From an uncultured bacterium (lineage in GTDB: Bacteria > Pseudomonadota > Gammaproteobacteria > Burkholderiales > Burkholderiaceae_C): a stretch of DNA of 64,000 nt. The translations under genes and the position numbers were made by a program. Below, one piece after another: positions 55,743 through 64,000 of the stretch. The first letter of the stretch is position 1. Each line of letters starts with the position of its first letter. The notes beneath the pieces are model-generated. The model made no database searches, was not told where the DNA came from, and worked only from the letters and a program-made list of their open reading frames with translations. The DNA lies in NCBI GenBank assembly GCA_903928495.1, contig CAIYQZ010000076.1, positions 1 to 64,000 of the forward strand, read 5' to 3'.

Positions 55743-57521
55743 TCAGTGTTCCGTGCCCAGGTACGCGGCGCGCACCTTGTCGCTTTGCTGCACCTCTTGC
55801 GGGGTGCCTTCCATCAGGTGGGTGCCGAACTCCATCACCACGATGTGGTCGGTCACGTCCATCACCAGGTCCATGTCGTGCTCCACCAGCAAAATGCTCA
55901 CGTCCTCGCCACGCAGTTGGCGCAGCACGCCTGCCAGGGCCTGCTTTTCTTTGTGGCGCAGGCCGGCAGCGGGCTCGTCGAGCAGCAGCAAGGCCGGGTC
56001 ACAGCACAGGGCGCGGGCAATTTCCATCAGCCGCTGCGGCCCCATGGCCAGGTTGCCGGCCAGGTCGTGCATGTGGTCGGCCATGCCGATGCGTTCCAGT
56101 TGGCGGGCGGCTTCGCGCATCAGGCGGTTTTCTTCCTCGCGGTCCAGTCGCAGCATGGCGGACAGTGCGCCTTTGTTGCCTCGCAGGTGGGCACCCAAGG
56201 CCACGTTTTCCAGCACGGTCATGTCTGGGATCATCTTCACGTGCTGGAAGGTACGGCTCATGCCACGAAGCGCTATCTCGCGAGAGGGAATGCCACTGAT
56301 GACCTCACCCCGGAACTTCACCGCGCCCGATGTCAGGCCCAGCACGCCAGTGATGAGGTTGAAGGTGGTGGACTTGCCCGCACCGTTGGGCCCGATGAGG
56401 CCGACGATCTGTCCGGCCTTGATCTGGAAGCTGATGTCATTCACCGCCACCAGGCCGCCAAACTGCTTGCGCACTTTTTGCACGTCCAGCACCACCTCGC
56501 CGAGAGCGGGTTTGCTGCGCTCAGGCAAGGCCTCGGCTTTGAACCACGTGTTCACGCGCTGCGGCACCGGAAAGTGCCGGCCCACAAGGCTCCAGGATCC
56601 GTCGGGCAGGTACTTCAGCACCAGCACGATGCCGAACACAATGACCTCATAACTGCCGCTGGTGCCAATGAGCTGGGGCAACAGCACCTGCAACTGGTCT
56701 TCCATCACCTTGGTGAACAGGGCACCGGTGATGGCACCCCACACGTGGCCGATTCCGCCCAACACCGCCATGAACAGGTATTCAATGCCCATCTTCAGGC
56801 CAAATGGCGACGGGTTGACCGTGCGCTGGAAGTGGGCAAACAACCAGCCCGACACGCTGGCAAACAGCGCAGCAATCAGGAAGATGCCAATCTTGTGCTG
56901 CAGTGTGTTCACGCCCATGGCCTCTGCCATTTGCGTGGCTGACTTCAGCGATCGAATGGCGCGGCCCGTGCGGGAATCCAGCAGGTTGAGCAGCGCAAAT
57001 GCGCCCAGAAACACCATGCACCACACCAGAATGAAGAAGGGCCGCCCGGAGCTCAGGTCCAGCCCGCCCACGCTGAGGGCAGGCACACCCAGAATGCCGT
57101 CGTACTTGCCCAGCGCGTCCAGGTTGCCCATGAGGTAGTACAGCGACAGGCCCCAGGCGATGGTTGCCAGCGGCAAATAGTGGCCCGACATGCGCAGCGT
57201 GAGCCAGCCCACCATCAACGCACTGACGGCGGTGATGGCCAGCCCGGCAAACACCGTGACCCAGGGGGACATTCCCATGTTCACCGTGAGGTAAGCGCTG
57301 GTGTAGGCCCCAATGCCCACAAACGCCGCCTGGCCGAACGAGGTGAGCCCGCCCACTCCGGTGAGCAGCACCAGGCCCAGGCTCACCAGGCTGTACAGCC
57401 CGATGTAGTTGAGTTGCGTGATCCAGAAGTCTGGCAGGGGCAGGATGGCCAGCGCCGGGATGAGCAGCAGCGCGAGGTAGCGCAGGTTCTGACGTGGGAC
57501 ATGTGGAAACAGGCGGCTCAT
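55743..57521 (-). CDS. LivM-LivG fusion: ABC permease joined to ATPase
   Basis: A 592-residue protein. Residues about 1-320 form a LivM-type permease with 8-10 helices (GLTSFGQAAFVGIGAY, IEYLFMAVLGGIGHVWGAITG). A linker (about 325-350) leads into a LivG-type ATPase (about 350-592) with Walker A GPNGAGKSTTFNLITG, signature LAMGPQRLMEIARAL and Walker B LLLLDEPAAGL. The signature has Met-Gly-Pro where LivG often has Tyr-Gly-Gln. The ATG at 57521 lies one base after the livH stop. Confidence 0.93.
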   Translation of the reverse strand: MSRLFPHVPRQNLRYLALLLIPALAILPLPDFWITQLNYIGLYSLVSLGLVLLTGVGGLTSFGQAAFVGIGAYTSAYLTVNMGMSPWVTVFAGLAITAVSALMVGWLTLRMSGHYLPLATIAWGLSLYYLMGNLDALGKYDGILGVPALSVGGLDLSSGRPFFILVWCMVFLGAFALLNLLDSRTGRAIRSLKSATQMAEAMGVNTLQHKIGIFLIAALFASVSGWLFAHFQRTVNPSPFGLKMGIEYLFMAVLGGIGHVWGAITGALFTKVMEDQLQVLLPQLIGTSGSYEVIVFGIVLVLKYLPDGSWSLVGRHFPVPQRVNTWFKAEALPERSKPALGEVVLDVQKVRKQFGGLVAVNDISFQIKAGQIVGLIGPNGAGKSTTFNLITGVLGLTSGAVKFRGEVISGIPSREIALRGMSRTFQHVKMIPDMTVLENVALGAHLRGNKGALSAMLRLDREEENRLMREAARQLERIGMADHMHDLAGNLAMGPQRLMEIARALCCDPALLLLDEPAAGLRHKEKQALAGVLRQLRGEDVSILLVEHDMDLVMDVTDHIVVMEFGTHLMEGTPQEVQQSDKVRAAYLGTEH

Positions 57522-57522
57522 G

Positions 57523-58563
57523 TCAGTGGTCCTCCCCGGCGTGTTTGTCGGTGAGTGAGCGCCACAGCAAAATGGGCAGGATGAGGGTGAACACAATCAC
57601 TTCCTTGAACGCGCTGGCCCAGAACGAGCCAAACGCCTCGACCAAGCCCACAAACAAGGCTCCCACCAGCGCAGCGGGGTAGCTGGCCAAGCCCCCCATC
57701 ACGGCGGCCACAAAGCCTTTCAGGCCGATCAGGAAGCCCGAGTCGTAAAACACGGTGGTGGTGGGCCCGATCAGCAGACCCGACAGCGCACCGATGAGTG
57801 CCGCCATGGCCAGCGTGAGTTGCCCTGCCCCCTGGGTGGAAATGCCCATGAGCCGGGCACCCAGGCGGTTCACGGCCGTGGCACGCAAGGCCTTGCCATA
57901 CAGCGTGCGCTCAAAAAACAGCCACAGCATGACGATGAGCGCCACCGAGGTCAGCCCGATGATGATGGCCTGGCCCGCAATGTTCAGCGGGCCGACGGCA
58001 AAGCGGTCGTCCCAGAACGAGGGGTTGCGGAACCCTTCCGCACCGAAGAACAGCAGGCCCAGCCCGGTGAGGGCAAAGTGCACACCCACTGACACAATCA
58101 GCAATACCAGCGACGACGCATCGGCCAGCGACTGGTAGGCCAGCCGGTACACCAGCGGCCCGAACGAGGTGACGATCGCCACCGTGAGTGCGGCCTGCGC
58201 CAGCAGCGGCAACTGGCGCGGTGCCGCCCAGATGGCCACCACCGCAATCAGCACGGGCAACCACGACAGGTGCAGCGCACCCTTGAGGGCATCGATGGCG
58301 CTGTGGTGGCGTTGCCAGCCGGCCCAGCCGTCCATCAGCGCAGCCAGGCCCGCCATGATGAGCAGCAGCCACACGGTGCCCGGCACCTGGCCCGTTTGCA
58401 AAATGGCCAGGGTGAGCGCGCCATAAGCCACGAGTTCACCCTGGGGAATGAAGATGACCCGGGTCACGACAAACACCAGCACGGTGGCAAGGCCCAAAAG
58501 GGCATACACGGCACCGTTGGTGAGACCGTCCAGCGCGAGGATGCTGGCGATTGAAAAGTCCAT
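57523..58563 (-). CDS. livH: LivH-type ABC transporter permease
   Basis: A 346-residue permease with about eight helices. Conserved LivH segments are [20 protein letters not shown] at the N-terminus and [32 protein letters not shown] near the C-terminus. Pairs with the LivM half of the fused protein. Confidence 0.93.
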   Translation of the reverse strand: MDFSIASILALDGLTNGAVYALLGLATVLVFVVTRVIFIPQGELVAYGALTLAILQTGQVPGTVWLLLIMAGLAALMDGWAGWQRHHSAIDALKGALHLSWLPVLIAVVAIWAAPRQLPLLAQAALTVAIVTSFGPLVYRLAYQSLADASSLVLLIVSVGVHFALTGLGLLFFGAEGFRNPSFWDDRFAVGPLNIAGQAIIIGLTSVALIVMLWLFFERTLYGKALRATAVNRLGARLMGISTQGAGQLTLAMAALIGALSGLLIGPTTTVFYDSGFLIGLKGFVAAVMGGLASYPAALVGALFVGLVEAFGSFWASAFKEVIVFTLILPILLWRSLTDKHAGEDH

Positions 58564-58606
58564 GGTGTTTGAGGTATCCGGGGAGGTTGAACAGACGACG
58601 TTGCCA

Positions 58607-58627
58607 GCCCCTGGACAGGCCAGGGGC
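58607..58627. terminator. Intercistronic hairpin between livH and the binding-protein gene
   Basis: GCCCCTGG pairs with CCAGGGGC around a 5-base loop. No T-tract; it may dampen readthrough or stabilise the binding-protein mRNA. Confidence 0.4.
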
Positions 58628-58638
58628 CAGGGCCAGGC

Positions 58639-59772
58639 TTATTCGACTTTCCAGTCGGCGTTGACCACTTTCAACATCACACCGGTTTCGTTGGTGTAGC
58701 CCCAGTGGTCGTCCTTGGTCCAGTTCAGCACGCCGTGGGCCACCACGGTGCGGCCCATGGTTTCCATGGCGTCGCGCAGCGCGGCGCGGAACTCAGGGGT
58801 GCCGGGCTTGGCCTTTTTCAGCGCCATGGGCACGATTTTTTCCATCACGATGATGGCGTCGTAACCGTGACCGGCAAACTGGTTGCGGTTGCCTGCGCCA
58901 TAGGCTTTTTCGTACTGAGCCACAAACTCCAGTGACACCTTCTTGGACGGGTGAGCGTCGGGCAACTGCTCGGCAATCACGGCAGGACCGGATACGACGT
59001 AGGAGCCTTCCACGTCTTTGCCGCCCACGCGCATCAGGTCGCGGGTGGCTGCGGCGTGGGTCTGGTAGATCTTGCCTTTGAAGCCGCGCTCGACGATGCC
59101 TTTGTGGGGCATGGCGGCGCCAGAGCCTGATGCCACGATCAGCATCGCGTCGGGGTTGGCCGATACGAGCTTCAGGGCCTGGGCGGTCACGCTGGTGTCA
59201 GAGCGTGCAAAGCGCTCGGTGGCCACCACTTTGATGCCGTTCTTCTCGGCTTCTGCCGTGAAGTCCTTCAGCCAGCTCTCGCCGTAGGCGTCGGTGTAGC
59301 CCAGGAAGCCGACGGTTTTCACGCCTTGCTTTTTCATGTGGCCGACCATGGCGTGCGCCATGACGGCGTTGGACTGGGGCATGCGGAAGGTCCAGGTGTC
59401 CTGGCCTGGGGGCAACACGGCGGGTGAGAAGCTCAGGTGGGGGGTTTTGGCTTCGGCCGCCACACCGGCCATGGGAATGGCCACAGGCGTGGCAACCGAG
59501 CCCATGATGATGTCGGCCTTTTCGTCTGTGACGAAACGCTTGGCGTTTTTCACGCCATTGGTGGGGTCTGTCGCGTCGTCAAGCACGATGACCTTGAGCT
59601 TTTCGCCTGCAATGCTGGTGGGCCAGAGCTTGATCTGGTTGTTGACCGGAATGCCCAGGCCCGATGCGGGTCCGGTCAATGGCAGGCTCACGCCGATGGT
59701 GATGTCGGCCAGGGCTGCGCCAGACAGGGCGAGCAGTGCGGCTGCGGTCAACGCGGTTGTTTTCAGTTTCAT
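58639..59772 (-). CDS. livK: Periplasmic ligand-binding protein of the Liv-type ABC transporter
   Basis: A 377-residue Leu/Ile/Val-binding-fold receptor. Signal peptide (about residues 1-22) cleaved at ALA-D; mature start DITIGVSLPLTGPASGLGIP. Type I binding fold with GVKTVGFLGYTDAYGESWLK. AGGAGA upstream of the ATG. Operon context suggests an aromatic acid ligand rather than an amino acid. Confidence 0.92.
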   Translation of the reverse strand: MKLKTTALTAAALLALSGAALADITIGVSLPLTGPASGLGIPVNNQIKLWPTSIAGEKLKVIVLDDATDPTNGVKNAKRFVTDEKADIIMGSVATPVAIPMAGVAAEAKTPHLSFSPAVLPPGQDTWTFRMPQSNAVMAHAMVGHMKKQGVKTVGFLGYTDAYGESWLKDFTAEAEKNGIKVVATERFARSDTSVTAQALKLVSANPDAMLIVASGSGAAMPHKGIVERGFKGKIYQTHAAATRDLMRVGGKDVEGSYVVSGPAVIAEQLPDAHPSKKVSLEFVAQYEKAYGAGNRNQFAGHGYDAIIVMEKIVPMALKKAKPGTPEFRAALRDAMETMGRTVVAHGVLNWTKDDHWGYTNETGVMLKVVNADWKVE

Positions 59773-59832
59773 GGTTTGTCTCCTAGGAGGGGTTGACGGA
59801 CGGGAACTCGGTGAAATGGGCGGCTGCTGTGC

Positions 59833-60252
59833 TCAGGTGCACAGCGCCTTGATGTCTTCGGGCACGGGGATTGACTTGATGCGATCGGGGTTTTCGGGTG
59901 GGTGCACCACAAACGCCCGCACCTCGGTGCCCTCGCACAACACGGTGTCGCCGCGCATGACCACGTGTTTGTGCATGAACACTTTTTCGCGCCACTCGGT
60001 CACGCTGGTGTGAATCTGCAGGCGCTCGCCGTAGGTGGCGGGGCGCAAAAATTTGGTGTTGATTTCCAGCAGGGGCGTGCCCACGATGCCGCGCGTTTTC
60101 ACCAGCTCGCGCCAAGGCGGCACGCCACACTGCATGAAAAAGTTGAGAGACGACGCGTCCATCCACTTGCTGAAGTTGGGGAAAAACACGATGCCGGCGG
60201 GGTCGCAGTCGCCAAACATCACGTCCACCTCATAAACCACGGTTTTGCTCAT
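59833..60252 (-). CDS. 4-Hydroxybenzoyl-CoA-thioesterase-family protein
   Basis: A 139-residue hotdog thioesterase. The catalytic segment FGDCDPAGIVFFPNF (about residues 13-27; Asp in GDCDPAGIV) matches the Pseudomonas-type 4HBA-CoA thioesterase. It could release a free aromatic acid from its CoA ester at the end of side-chain degradation. Ten bases downstream of the SDR gene. Confidence 0.9.
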   Translation of the reverse strand: MSKTVVYEVDVMFGDCDPAGIVFFPNFSKWMDASSLNFFMQCGVPPWRELVKTRGIVGTPLLEINTKFLRPATYGERLQIHTSVTEWREKVFMHKHVVMRGDTVLCEGTEVRAFVVHPPENPDRIKSIPVPEDIKALCT

Positions 60253-60262
60253 GGTGGGTCTT

Positions 60263-61027
60263 TCAGCGCGGGGCCATGCGCAGCGCGCCGTCGAGGCGGA
60301 TGACTTCGCCGTTCAGGTGCGTGTTGGTGACGATGTGCGCGGCCAGCGCGGCAAACTCTTCTGGTTTGCCCAGGCGCGACGGGAACGGGATGCTGGCAGC
60401 CAGCGAGGCCTGCACCGGCTCGGGCAGGGTCTTCATGAGCGGAGTGGCAAACAGGCCGGGGGCGATGGTGCACACCCGAATGCCGTGCTGCGCCAGGTCG
60501 CGCGCCATGGGCAGCGTCATGCCCACCAGCCCGCCTTTGGATGCGCTGTAGGCCTGCTGGCCCACCTGCCCGTCGAATGCGGCCACGGATGCGGTGAACA
60601 GCATCACACCGCGCTCGCCGTCTTCCTGTGGGGAGAGCTTGGCGCAGGCGGCGGCAAACAGGCGGCTGACGTTGTACGCACCAATGAGGTTGATGTTGAC
60701 CACGCGGGCAAAGTCCTCCAGCGGGGCGGCAGTGCCGTCTTTGCCAACCACGCGTTTGGCGGTGCCCACGCCGGCAATGTTCATCAGGATGCGGGCGGTG
60801 CCGTGGGCTTGCTCGGCAGCAGCCAGTGCAGCGGTCACGCTGTCGGCGCTGGTGATGTCGCACTGCACCGCCACGCCCCCAATGTCAGCAGCGACTTGCT
60901 GGGCCAGCGCCATGTTCACGTCGAGGATGGCCACTTTGGCCCCCAGGCGGGCGAGTTCGCGGGCGGTGGCCTCGCCGAGGCCGGAGGCGCCGCCGGTGAC
61001 CAGTGCGGCTTGTCCTTGAATGTTCAT
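60263..61027 (-). CDS. SDR-family 3-hydroxyacyl-CoA dehydrogenase-like protein
   Basis: A 254-residue short-chain dehydrogenase. The NAD-binding motif is LVTGGASGLGEATARELARLG (about residues 9-29), the NxAG strand is MNIAGVG, and the catalytic Ser...Tyr-x3-Lys is SVAAFDGQVGQQAYSASKGG (about 149-168). The plan resembles HSD17B10-type 3-hydroxy-2-methylacyl-CoA dehydrogenases, suiting the oxidation step between hydration and thiolysis. Confidence 0.88.
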   Translation of the reverse strand: MNIQGQAALVTGGASGLGEATARELARLGAKVAILDVNMALAQQVAADIGGVAVQCDITSADSVTAALAAAEQAHGTARILMNIAGVGTAKRVVGKDGTAAPLEDFARVVNINLIGAYNVSRLFAAACAKLSPQEDGERGVMLFTASVAAFDGQVGQQAYSASKGGLVGMTLPMARDLAQHGIRVCTIAPGLFATPLMKTLPEPVQASLAASIPFPSRLGKPEEFAALAAHIVTNTHLNGEVIRLDGALRMAPR

Positions 61028-61054
61028 GGTGTGGTGCTTTCCGTGTTCAGGTGT

Positions 61055-61108
61055 GTAGCAAACTGTTCAATACCATCAAGCGCTGGAGTCTTTTTTTGTT
61101 TGAAATTT
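61055..61108 (+). repeat. Dispersed repeat copy 9
   Basis: GTAGC at 61055, TCAAGCGCTGGAG with AAGCG at 61078 (23-base offset), T-rich tail with TTTGAAATTTC. Lies between the SDR start and the thiolase stop. Confidence 0.8.
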
Positions 61109-61125
61109 CAAACAACTACAGGCAC

Positions 61126-62376
61126 TCAAGCAGCCAGAGGGTTTTCAATCAGCAGCGCAATGCCCTGCCCGCCACCCACACACGCAGACGAAATGCCGTA
61201 GCGCACGTTGCTGCGCACCATTTCGCGCGCCAGGGTGATGGTCAGGCGCACGCCAGTGGCGGCCAGCGGGTGGCCCAGGGCGATGGCGCCACCGTTCACG
61301 TTCAGGCGGCTCAGGTCCATGCCCAGCTCGCGGCCCACGGCCAGGGTTTGTGCGCCTTGGGCTTCGTTGATTTCGAAGCGGCCAATATCGTCCAGCTTCA
61401 AGCCGGTGCGCTCCAGAAGCAGGCGGATGGCCGGTGCGGGGCCGATGCCCATGATTTCGGGGGGCACACCCACGGCGGCGGCTGCCACCACGCGGGCCAT
61501 CGGCTTTTTGCCTTGGGCCTTGGCGTAGCTGCCCGAAACCACCACGCAAGCTGCAGCAGCGTCTACCAGGGCAGAGCTGTTGCCACCGGTTTGGACGCCC
61601 CCCTCGTAAACTGGGCGCAACTTGGCCAGCACTTCCACTGGCGAAATGCGCGCATGGGTGTCAGCGCTGACCGCGGTGACCTTGCCTTGCAACTTGATGC
61701 CACGGGCCTTGTAGCCCTCGAGCTCAAATTTCTCGGTGACCACGGGCACGATTTCACCGGCGTGGAAACCCGCCTCCTGCGCCGCCACAGCCTTGGCAAA
61801 CGAGCTGGAAGCAAACGCGTCCACATCTTCGCGGCTGATGCCGTATTTCACGGCCAGGTTTTCGGCGGTCTGGATCATGTTGATGCCAGCGGCCGGGTCT
61901 TTCAGCGCTTCCCACATGTAGTCTTTGAAGCCCACTGGGGCGCCCAGCTTGAAGCCGGTGCGGTGATCGAAGGCGCAAATGGGGTTGCGCGTCATGTTTT
62001 CGGTGCCCACCACCAGCGCGGCTTCGCAAGCGCCGCCCTGAATCTGCTCGCCCGCCTGGCGGAACAGCTCGAAACCCGTGCCGCAAATGCGCTGCGCCAT
62101 GATGGCAGGCACCGTCACGGGCACGCCCGAATACAGGCCGATGTGACGGGGCAGAAAGAACTGGTCAAAGTCGCCAGGGGCCATGTTGCCCGTGACCACC
62201 GAGCCAATGTGCTCGCCCGGAACACCGTTGCGGGTCAGCACCTCGCGGCCCACTTTGATGCCGAGGTCCGTGGGCGACACATGGCCCAGCGCGCCGCAGT
62301 AGTCCACCATGGGCGTGCGCACGCCGTCGAGCATCCACACGTCGTTGAAAGAAGAGAAAAAACCAGTGTTGGCCAT
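61126..62376 (-). CDS. Thiolase-family acetyl-CoA acyltransferase
   Basis: A 416-residue thiolase. The acyl-accepting Cys lies in AQRICGTGFELFRQAG (about residue 96), the His in ALGHPLAATGVRL and the second Cys in SSACVGGGQG. The usual NEAFA motif reads NEAQGAQTL here, so the protein belongs to a divergent group. In the operon it would cleave the beta-keto acyl-CoA, releasing acetyl-CoA and a shortened aryl-CoA. Confidence 0.9.
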   Translation of the reverse strand: MANTGFFSSFNDVWMLDGVRTPMVDYCGALGHVSPTDLGIKVGREVLTRNGVPGEHIGSVVTGNMAPGDFDQFFLPRHIGLYSGVPVTVPAIMAQRICGTGFELFRQAGEQIQGGACEAALVVGTENMTRNPICAFDHRTGFKLGAPVGFKDYMWEALKDPAAGINMIQTAENLAVKYGISREDVDAFASSSFAKAVAAQEAGFHAGEIVPVVTEKFELEGYKARGIKLQGKVTAVSADTHARISPVEVLAKLRPVYEGGVQTGGNSSALVDAAAACVVVSGSYAKAQGKKPMARVVAAAAVGVPPEIMGIGPAPAIRLLLERTGLKLDDIGRFEINEAQGAQTLAVGRELGMDLSRLNVNGGAIALGHPLAATGVRLTITLAREMVRSNVRYGISSACVGGGQGIALLIENPLAA

Positions 62377-62416
62377 GGGTTGCCTTTGGGTAGAAGGTGG
62401 GCTTGCGGGCTGAAAG

Positions 62417-64000
62417 TCAGACCGCGCTGGGTTTGAGGATGTGGTGCAGCCCGTCGCTGTGCAGCTTCTCCACGGTGTCGGCCCGGTGGGCCAACACGGC
62501 GCGCTGGTTGATGGAGCCTTTGTCGGTCACTTCGCCACGGTCCAACGTGGGCGGGTCGGCCAGCAGGCACATGCGGGCAATGCGGTTGGCGCTGCCGGTG
62601 CCGGTGCGGGCCAGCGCATCCACCACAGTCGGGAAATGGGCCAACACCGGCGCGCTTTCCAGCACGTCGTGCATGGAAGCCTCGGTGGGTAAACCGCTCA
62701 GTGCGCGCACGGCGGCCGTGGGGAACACCATGGCCCCCACTTCTTTCAGGTTGATGCCGGTCAGCACCACGTCTTGCACGTAAGGCGCACCGGCCGCGAT
62801 GATCTTGCCGCGCAGAGGGCCCACGCTCACAAACGTGCCGGTGGCCAGCTTGAAGTCTTCGGCAATGCGGCCGTCAAATGCCAGGCCCTGGTGAATGTCG
62901 GTTTCGTCGATCCACTTGACCGCATCGCCCGAGCAGAAGAAACCTTCATCGTCAAAGGCTTCGGCTGTTTCGGTGGGCGCGCGCCAGTATCCGGGGGTGA
63001 TATTGGGGCCGCGGTAGCGCACCTCGGTTTTGCCCTGGGCATCGACGAGCTTCACGTCCATGCCCGGAGTGGGCACCCCCAGGTCACCGGCTTTCACGTT
63101 GGGGCTGGTCACAAACAGCCCAAAGGGGCCAGATTCGGTCATGCCCAGACCCGATGTCATGACGATGCGCTGGCCCATTTCGCGCTCTTCACTCTGGTAG
63201 AGGCTGTCCCAAATGGGCTGCGACAGCGCTGCACCGGCGTAAAAAAACATCTTCACGCGCGACAAGAAGGTTTTGCGCAGCGCACGGCCATCGTCGGTGT
63301 CAGCCTGCATGGCGTTTGCGATGGCCTCAAAACCCGTGGGCACGTTGAAATAAACGGTGGGGGCCACTTCGCGCAGGTTGCGCAAGGTTTCGCCCACCAA
63401 AGCGGGGGTGGGCTTGCCGTCGTCGATGTAGAGCGTGCCGCCGTTGTAAATCACCATGCCGAAGTTGTGATTGCCACCGAAGGTGTGGTTCCACGGCAGC
63501 CAATCGATGAGCACCAGAGGGTCTTCGGTCAACACGGGCATGGACTGCGTCATTTGCTGCTGGTTGGCACACCACATGCGCTGGGTGTTGATGACGGCCT
63601 TGGGCAGCTTGGTGGAGCCGCTGGTGAACAAAAACTTCACGATGGTGTCTGGCCCCGTGGCCGCTGTGGCGGCGTCCACTACGGGTGTGGCGGGCGTGGC
63701 CAGCAGGCTGGCAAACGGGGTAGAGGCCAAACCCTCCACCGCGCCATTGACCAGCACACACTCCACCCCCTCGACATGTGTGGCGGCCATGGCTTTGCCG
63801 TAACGGCTTGCGTCACTGGCAAACACCAGGCCGGGCGTGACGGTGCGCAACACATGGCGCAGCTTTTCGTGATCGGTGCTGATGAGTGAGTAGGCAGGTG
63901 ACGTGGGCACAAACGGCACACCAGCCAACATGCAACCCAGCGCCATCAGCGCGTGTTCAATGCTGTTTTCACTCAGGATGACCACGGGCCGCTCGACGCT
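62417..64000 (-). CDS. fcs: Feruloyl-CoA-synthetase-like ligase (5' end beyond the window)
   Basis: At least 528 residues of an AMP-forming acyl-CoA ligase; the frame runs open to the window edge, so the true start is missing. P-loop LFTSGSTKLPKAVINT (about residues 116-131 of the visible part), the A5 motif GLGMTESGPFGLF, and the family block SENSIEHALMALGCMLAGVPFVPTSPAYSL. The TSGSTKLPKAV loop is typical of feruloyl-CoA synthetases. It should activate a cinnamate-type or other aromatic carboxylic acid; the exact substrate is not known. Confidence 0.88.
   Translation of the reverse strand, partial: SVERPVVILSENSIEHALMALGCMLAGVPFVPTSPAYSLISTDHEKLRHVLRTVTPGLVFASDASRYGKAMAATHVEGVECVLVNGAVEGLASTPFASLLATPATPVVDAATAATGPDTIVKFLFTSGSTKLPKAVINTQRMWCANQQQMTQSMPVLTEDPLVLIDWLPWNHTFGGNHNFGMVIYNGGTLYIDDGKPTPALVGETLRNLREVAPTVYFNVPTGFEAIANAMQADTDDGRALRKTFLSRVKMFFYAGAALSQPIWDSLYQSEEREMGQRIVMTSGLGMTESGPFGLFVTSPNVKAGDLGVPTPGMDVKLVDAQGKTEVRYRGPNITPGYWRAPTETAEAFDDEGFFCSGDAVKWIDETDIHQGLAFDGRIAEDFKLATGTFVSVGPLRGKIIAAGAPYVQDVVLTGINLKEVGAMVFPTAAVRALSGLPTEASMHDVLESAPVLAHFPTVVDALARTGTGSANRIARMCLLADPPTLDRGEVTDKGSINQRAVLAHRADTVEKLHSDGLHHILKPSAV

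Overview
The window is GC-rich, densely packed chromosomal DNA. Its gene content points to a betaproteobacterium of the Comamonadaceae (Acidovorax / Hydrogenophaga / Rhodoferax / Polaromonas type). The signs are the box benzoyl-CoA pathway with a BoxR regulator, a gentisate pathway using a zeta-class GST-like maleylpyruvate isomerase, TRAP and Liv-type ABC transporters, and a dispersed intergenic repeat. I could not run database searches, so the taxon is an inference.

Layout. 0.1-1.8 kb: a decaying RTX-type lipase between two small membrane proteins. 2.4-11.7 kb (+): phenylacetate cluster paaN(frameshifted)-G-I-K-A-B-C-D-E-X. 11.8-13.7 kb: a membrane fatty acid hydroxylase/desaturase divergent from a LysR regulator. 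13.8-18.4 kb (+): a short KdpD-like kinase, KdpE-like regulator, Kup K+ transporter and a 52-residue membrane protein, closed by a strong terminator. 18.4-21.4 kb (-): TRAP transporter. 21.6-26.3 kb (-): an unusual five-gene operon (MBL-fold protein, VOC protein, FAD monooxygenase, DUF2783, fumarylacetoacetase). 26.5-30.6 kb: accessory patch with YefM-YoeB, a restriction-methylase scar, IclR regulator, TerC/TerB, GNAT, and displaced fragments of the iclR and marR gene ends. 30.6-35.0 kb: MarR and the 3-hydroxybenzoate-gentisate operon. 35.0-44.7 kb (-): boxC-boxB-boxA-paaF-paaH-maoC-paaJ-adh. 44.8-50.4 kb: boxR, a DUF4863 lyase, boxD, benzoate-CoA ligase and a hydrolase. 50.4-53.2 kb: MarR, a diguanylate cyclase and a pilin. 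53.2-64 kb (-): acyl-CoA dehydrogenase, Liv-type ABC transporter with a fused LivM-LivG, thioesterase, SDR, thiolase and a feruloyl-CoA-synthetase-like ligase cut by the window edge.

How it works together. This is an aromatic-acid catabolic island. Phenylacetate enters through PaaK and PaaABCDE, benzoate through BclA and BoxABC. Both converge on the adipyl-CoA beta-oxidation genes (paaF, paaH, paaJ) that sit directly downstream of boxCBA. 3-Hydroxybenzoate goes through gentisate to fumarate and pyruvate. The 53-64 kb cluster looks like a side-chain activation and beta-oxidation module that could deliver aromatic acids or acyl-CoAs to these routes. Nine copies of a short repeat with invariant internal spacing are scattered at gene borders, several supplying stop or start codons and one lying inside a coding sequence.
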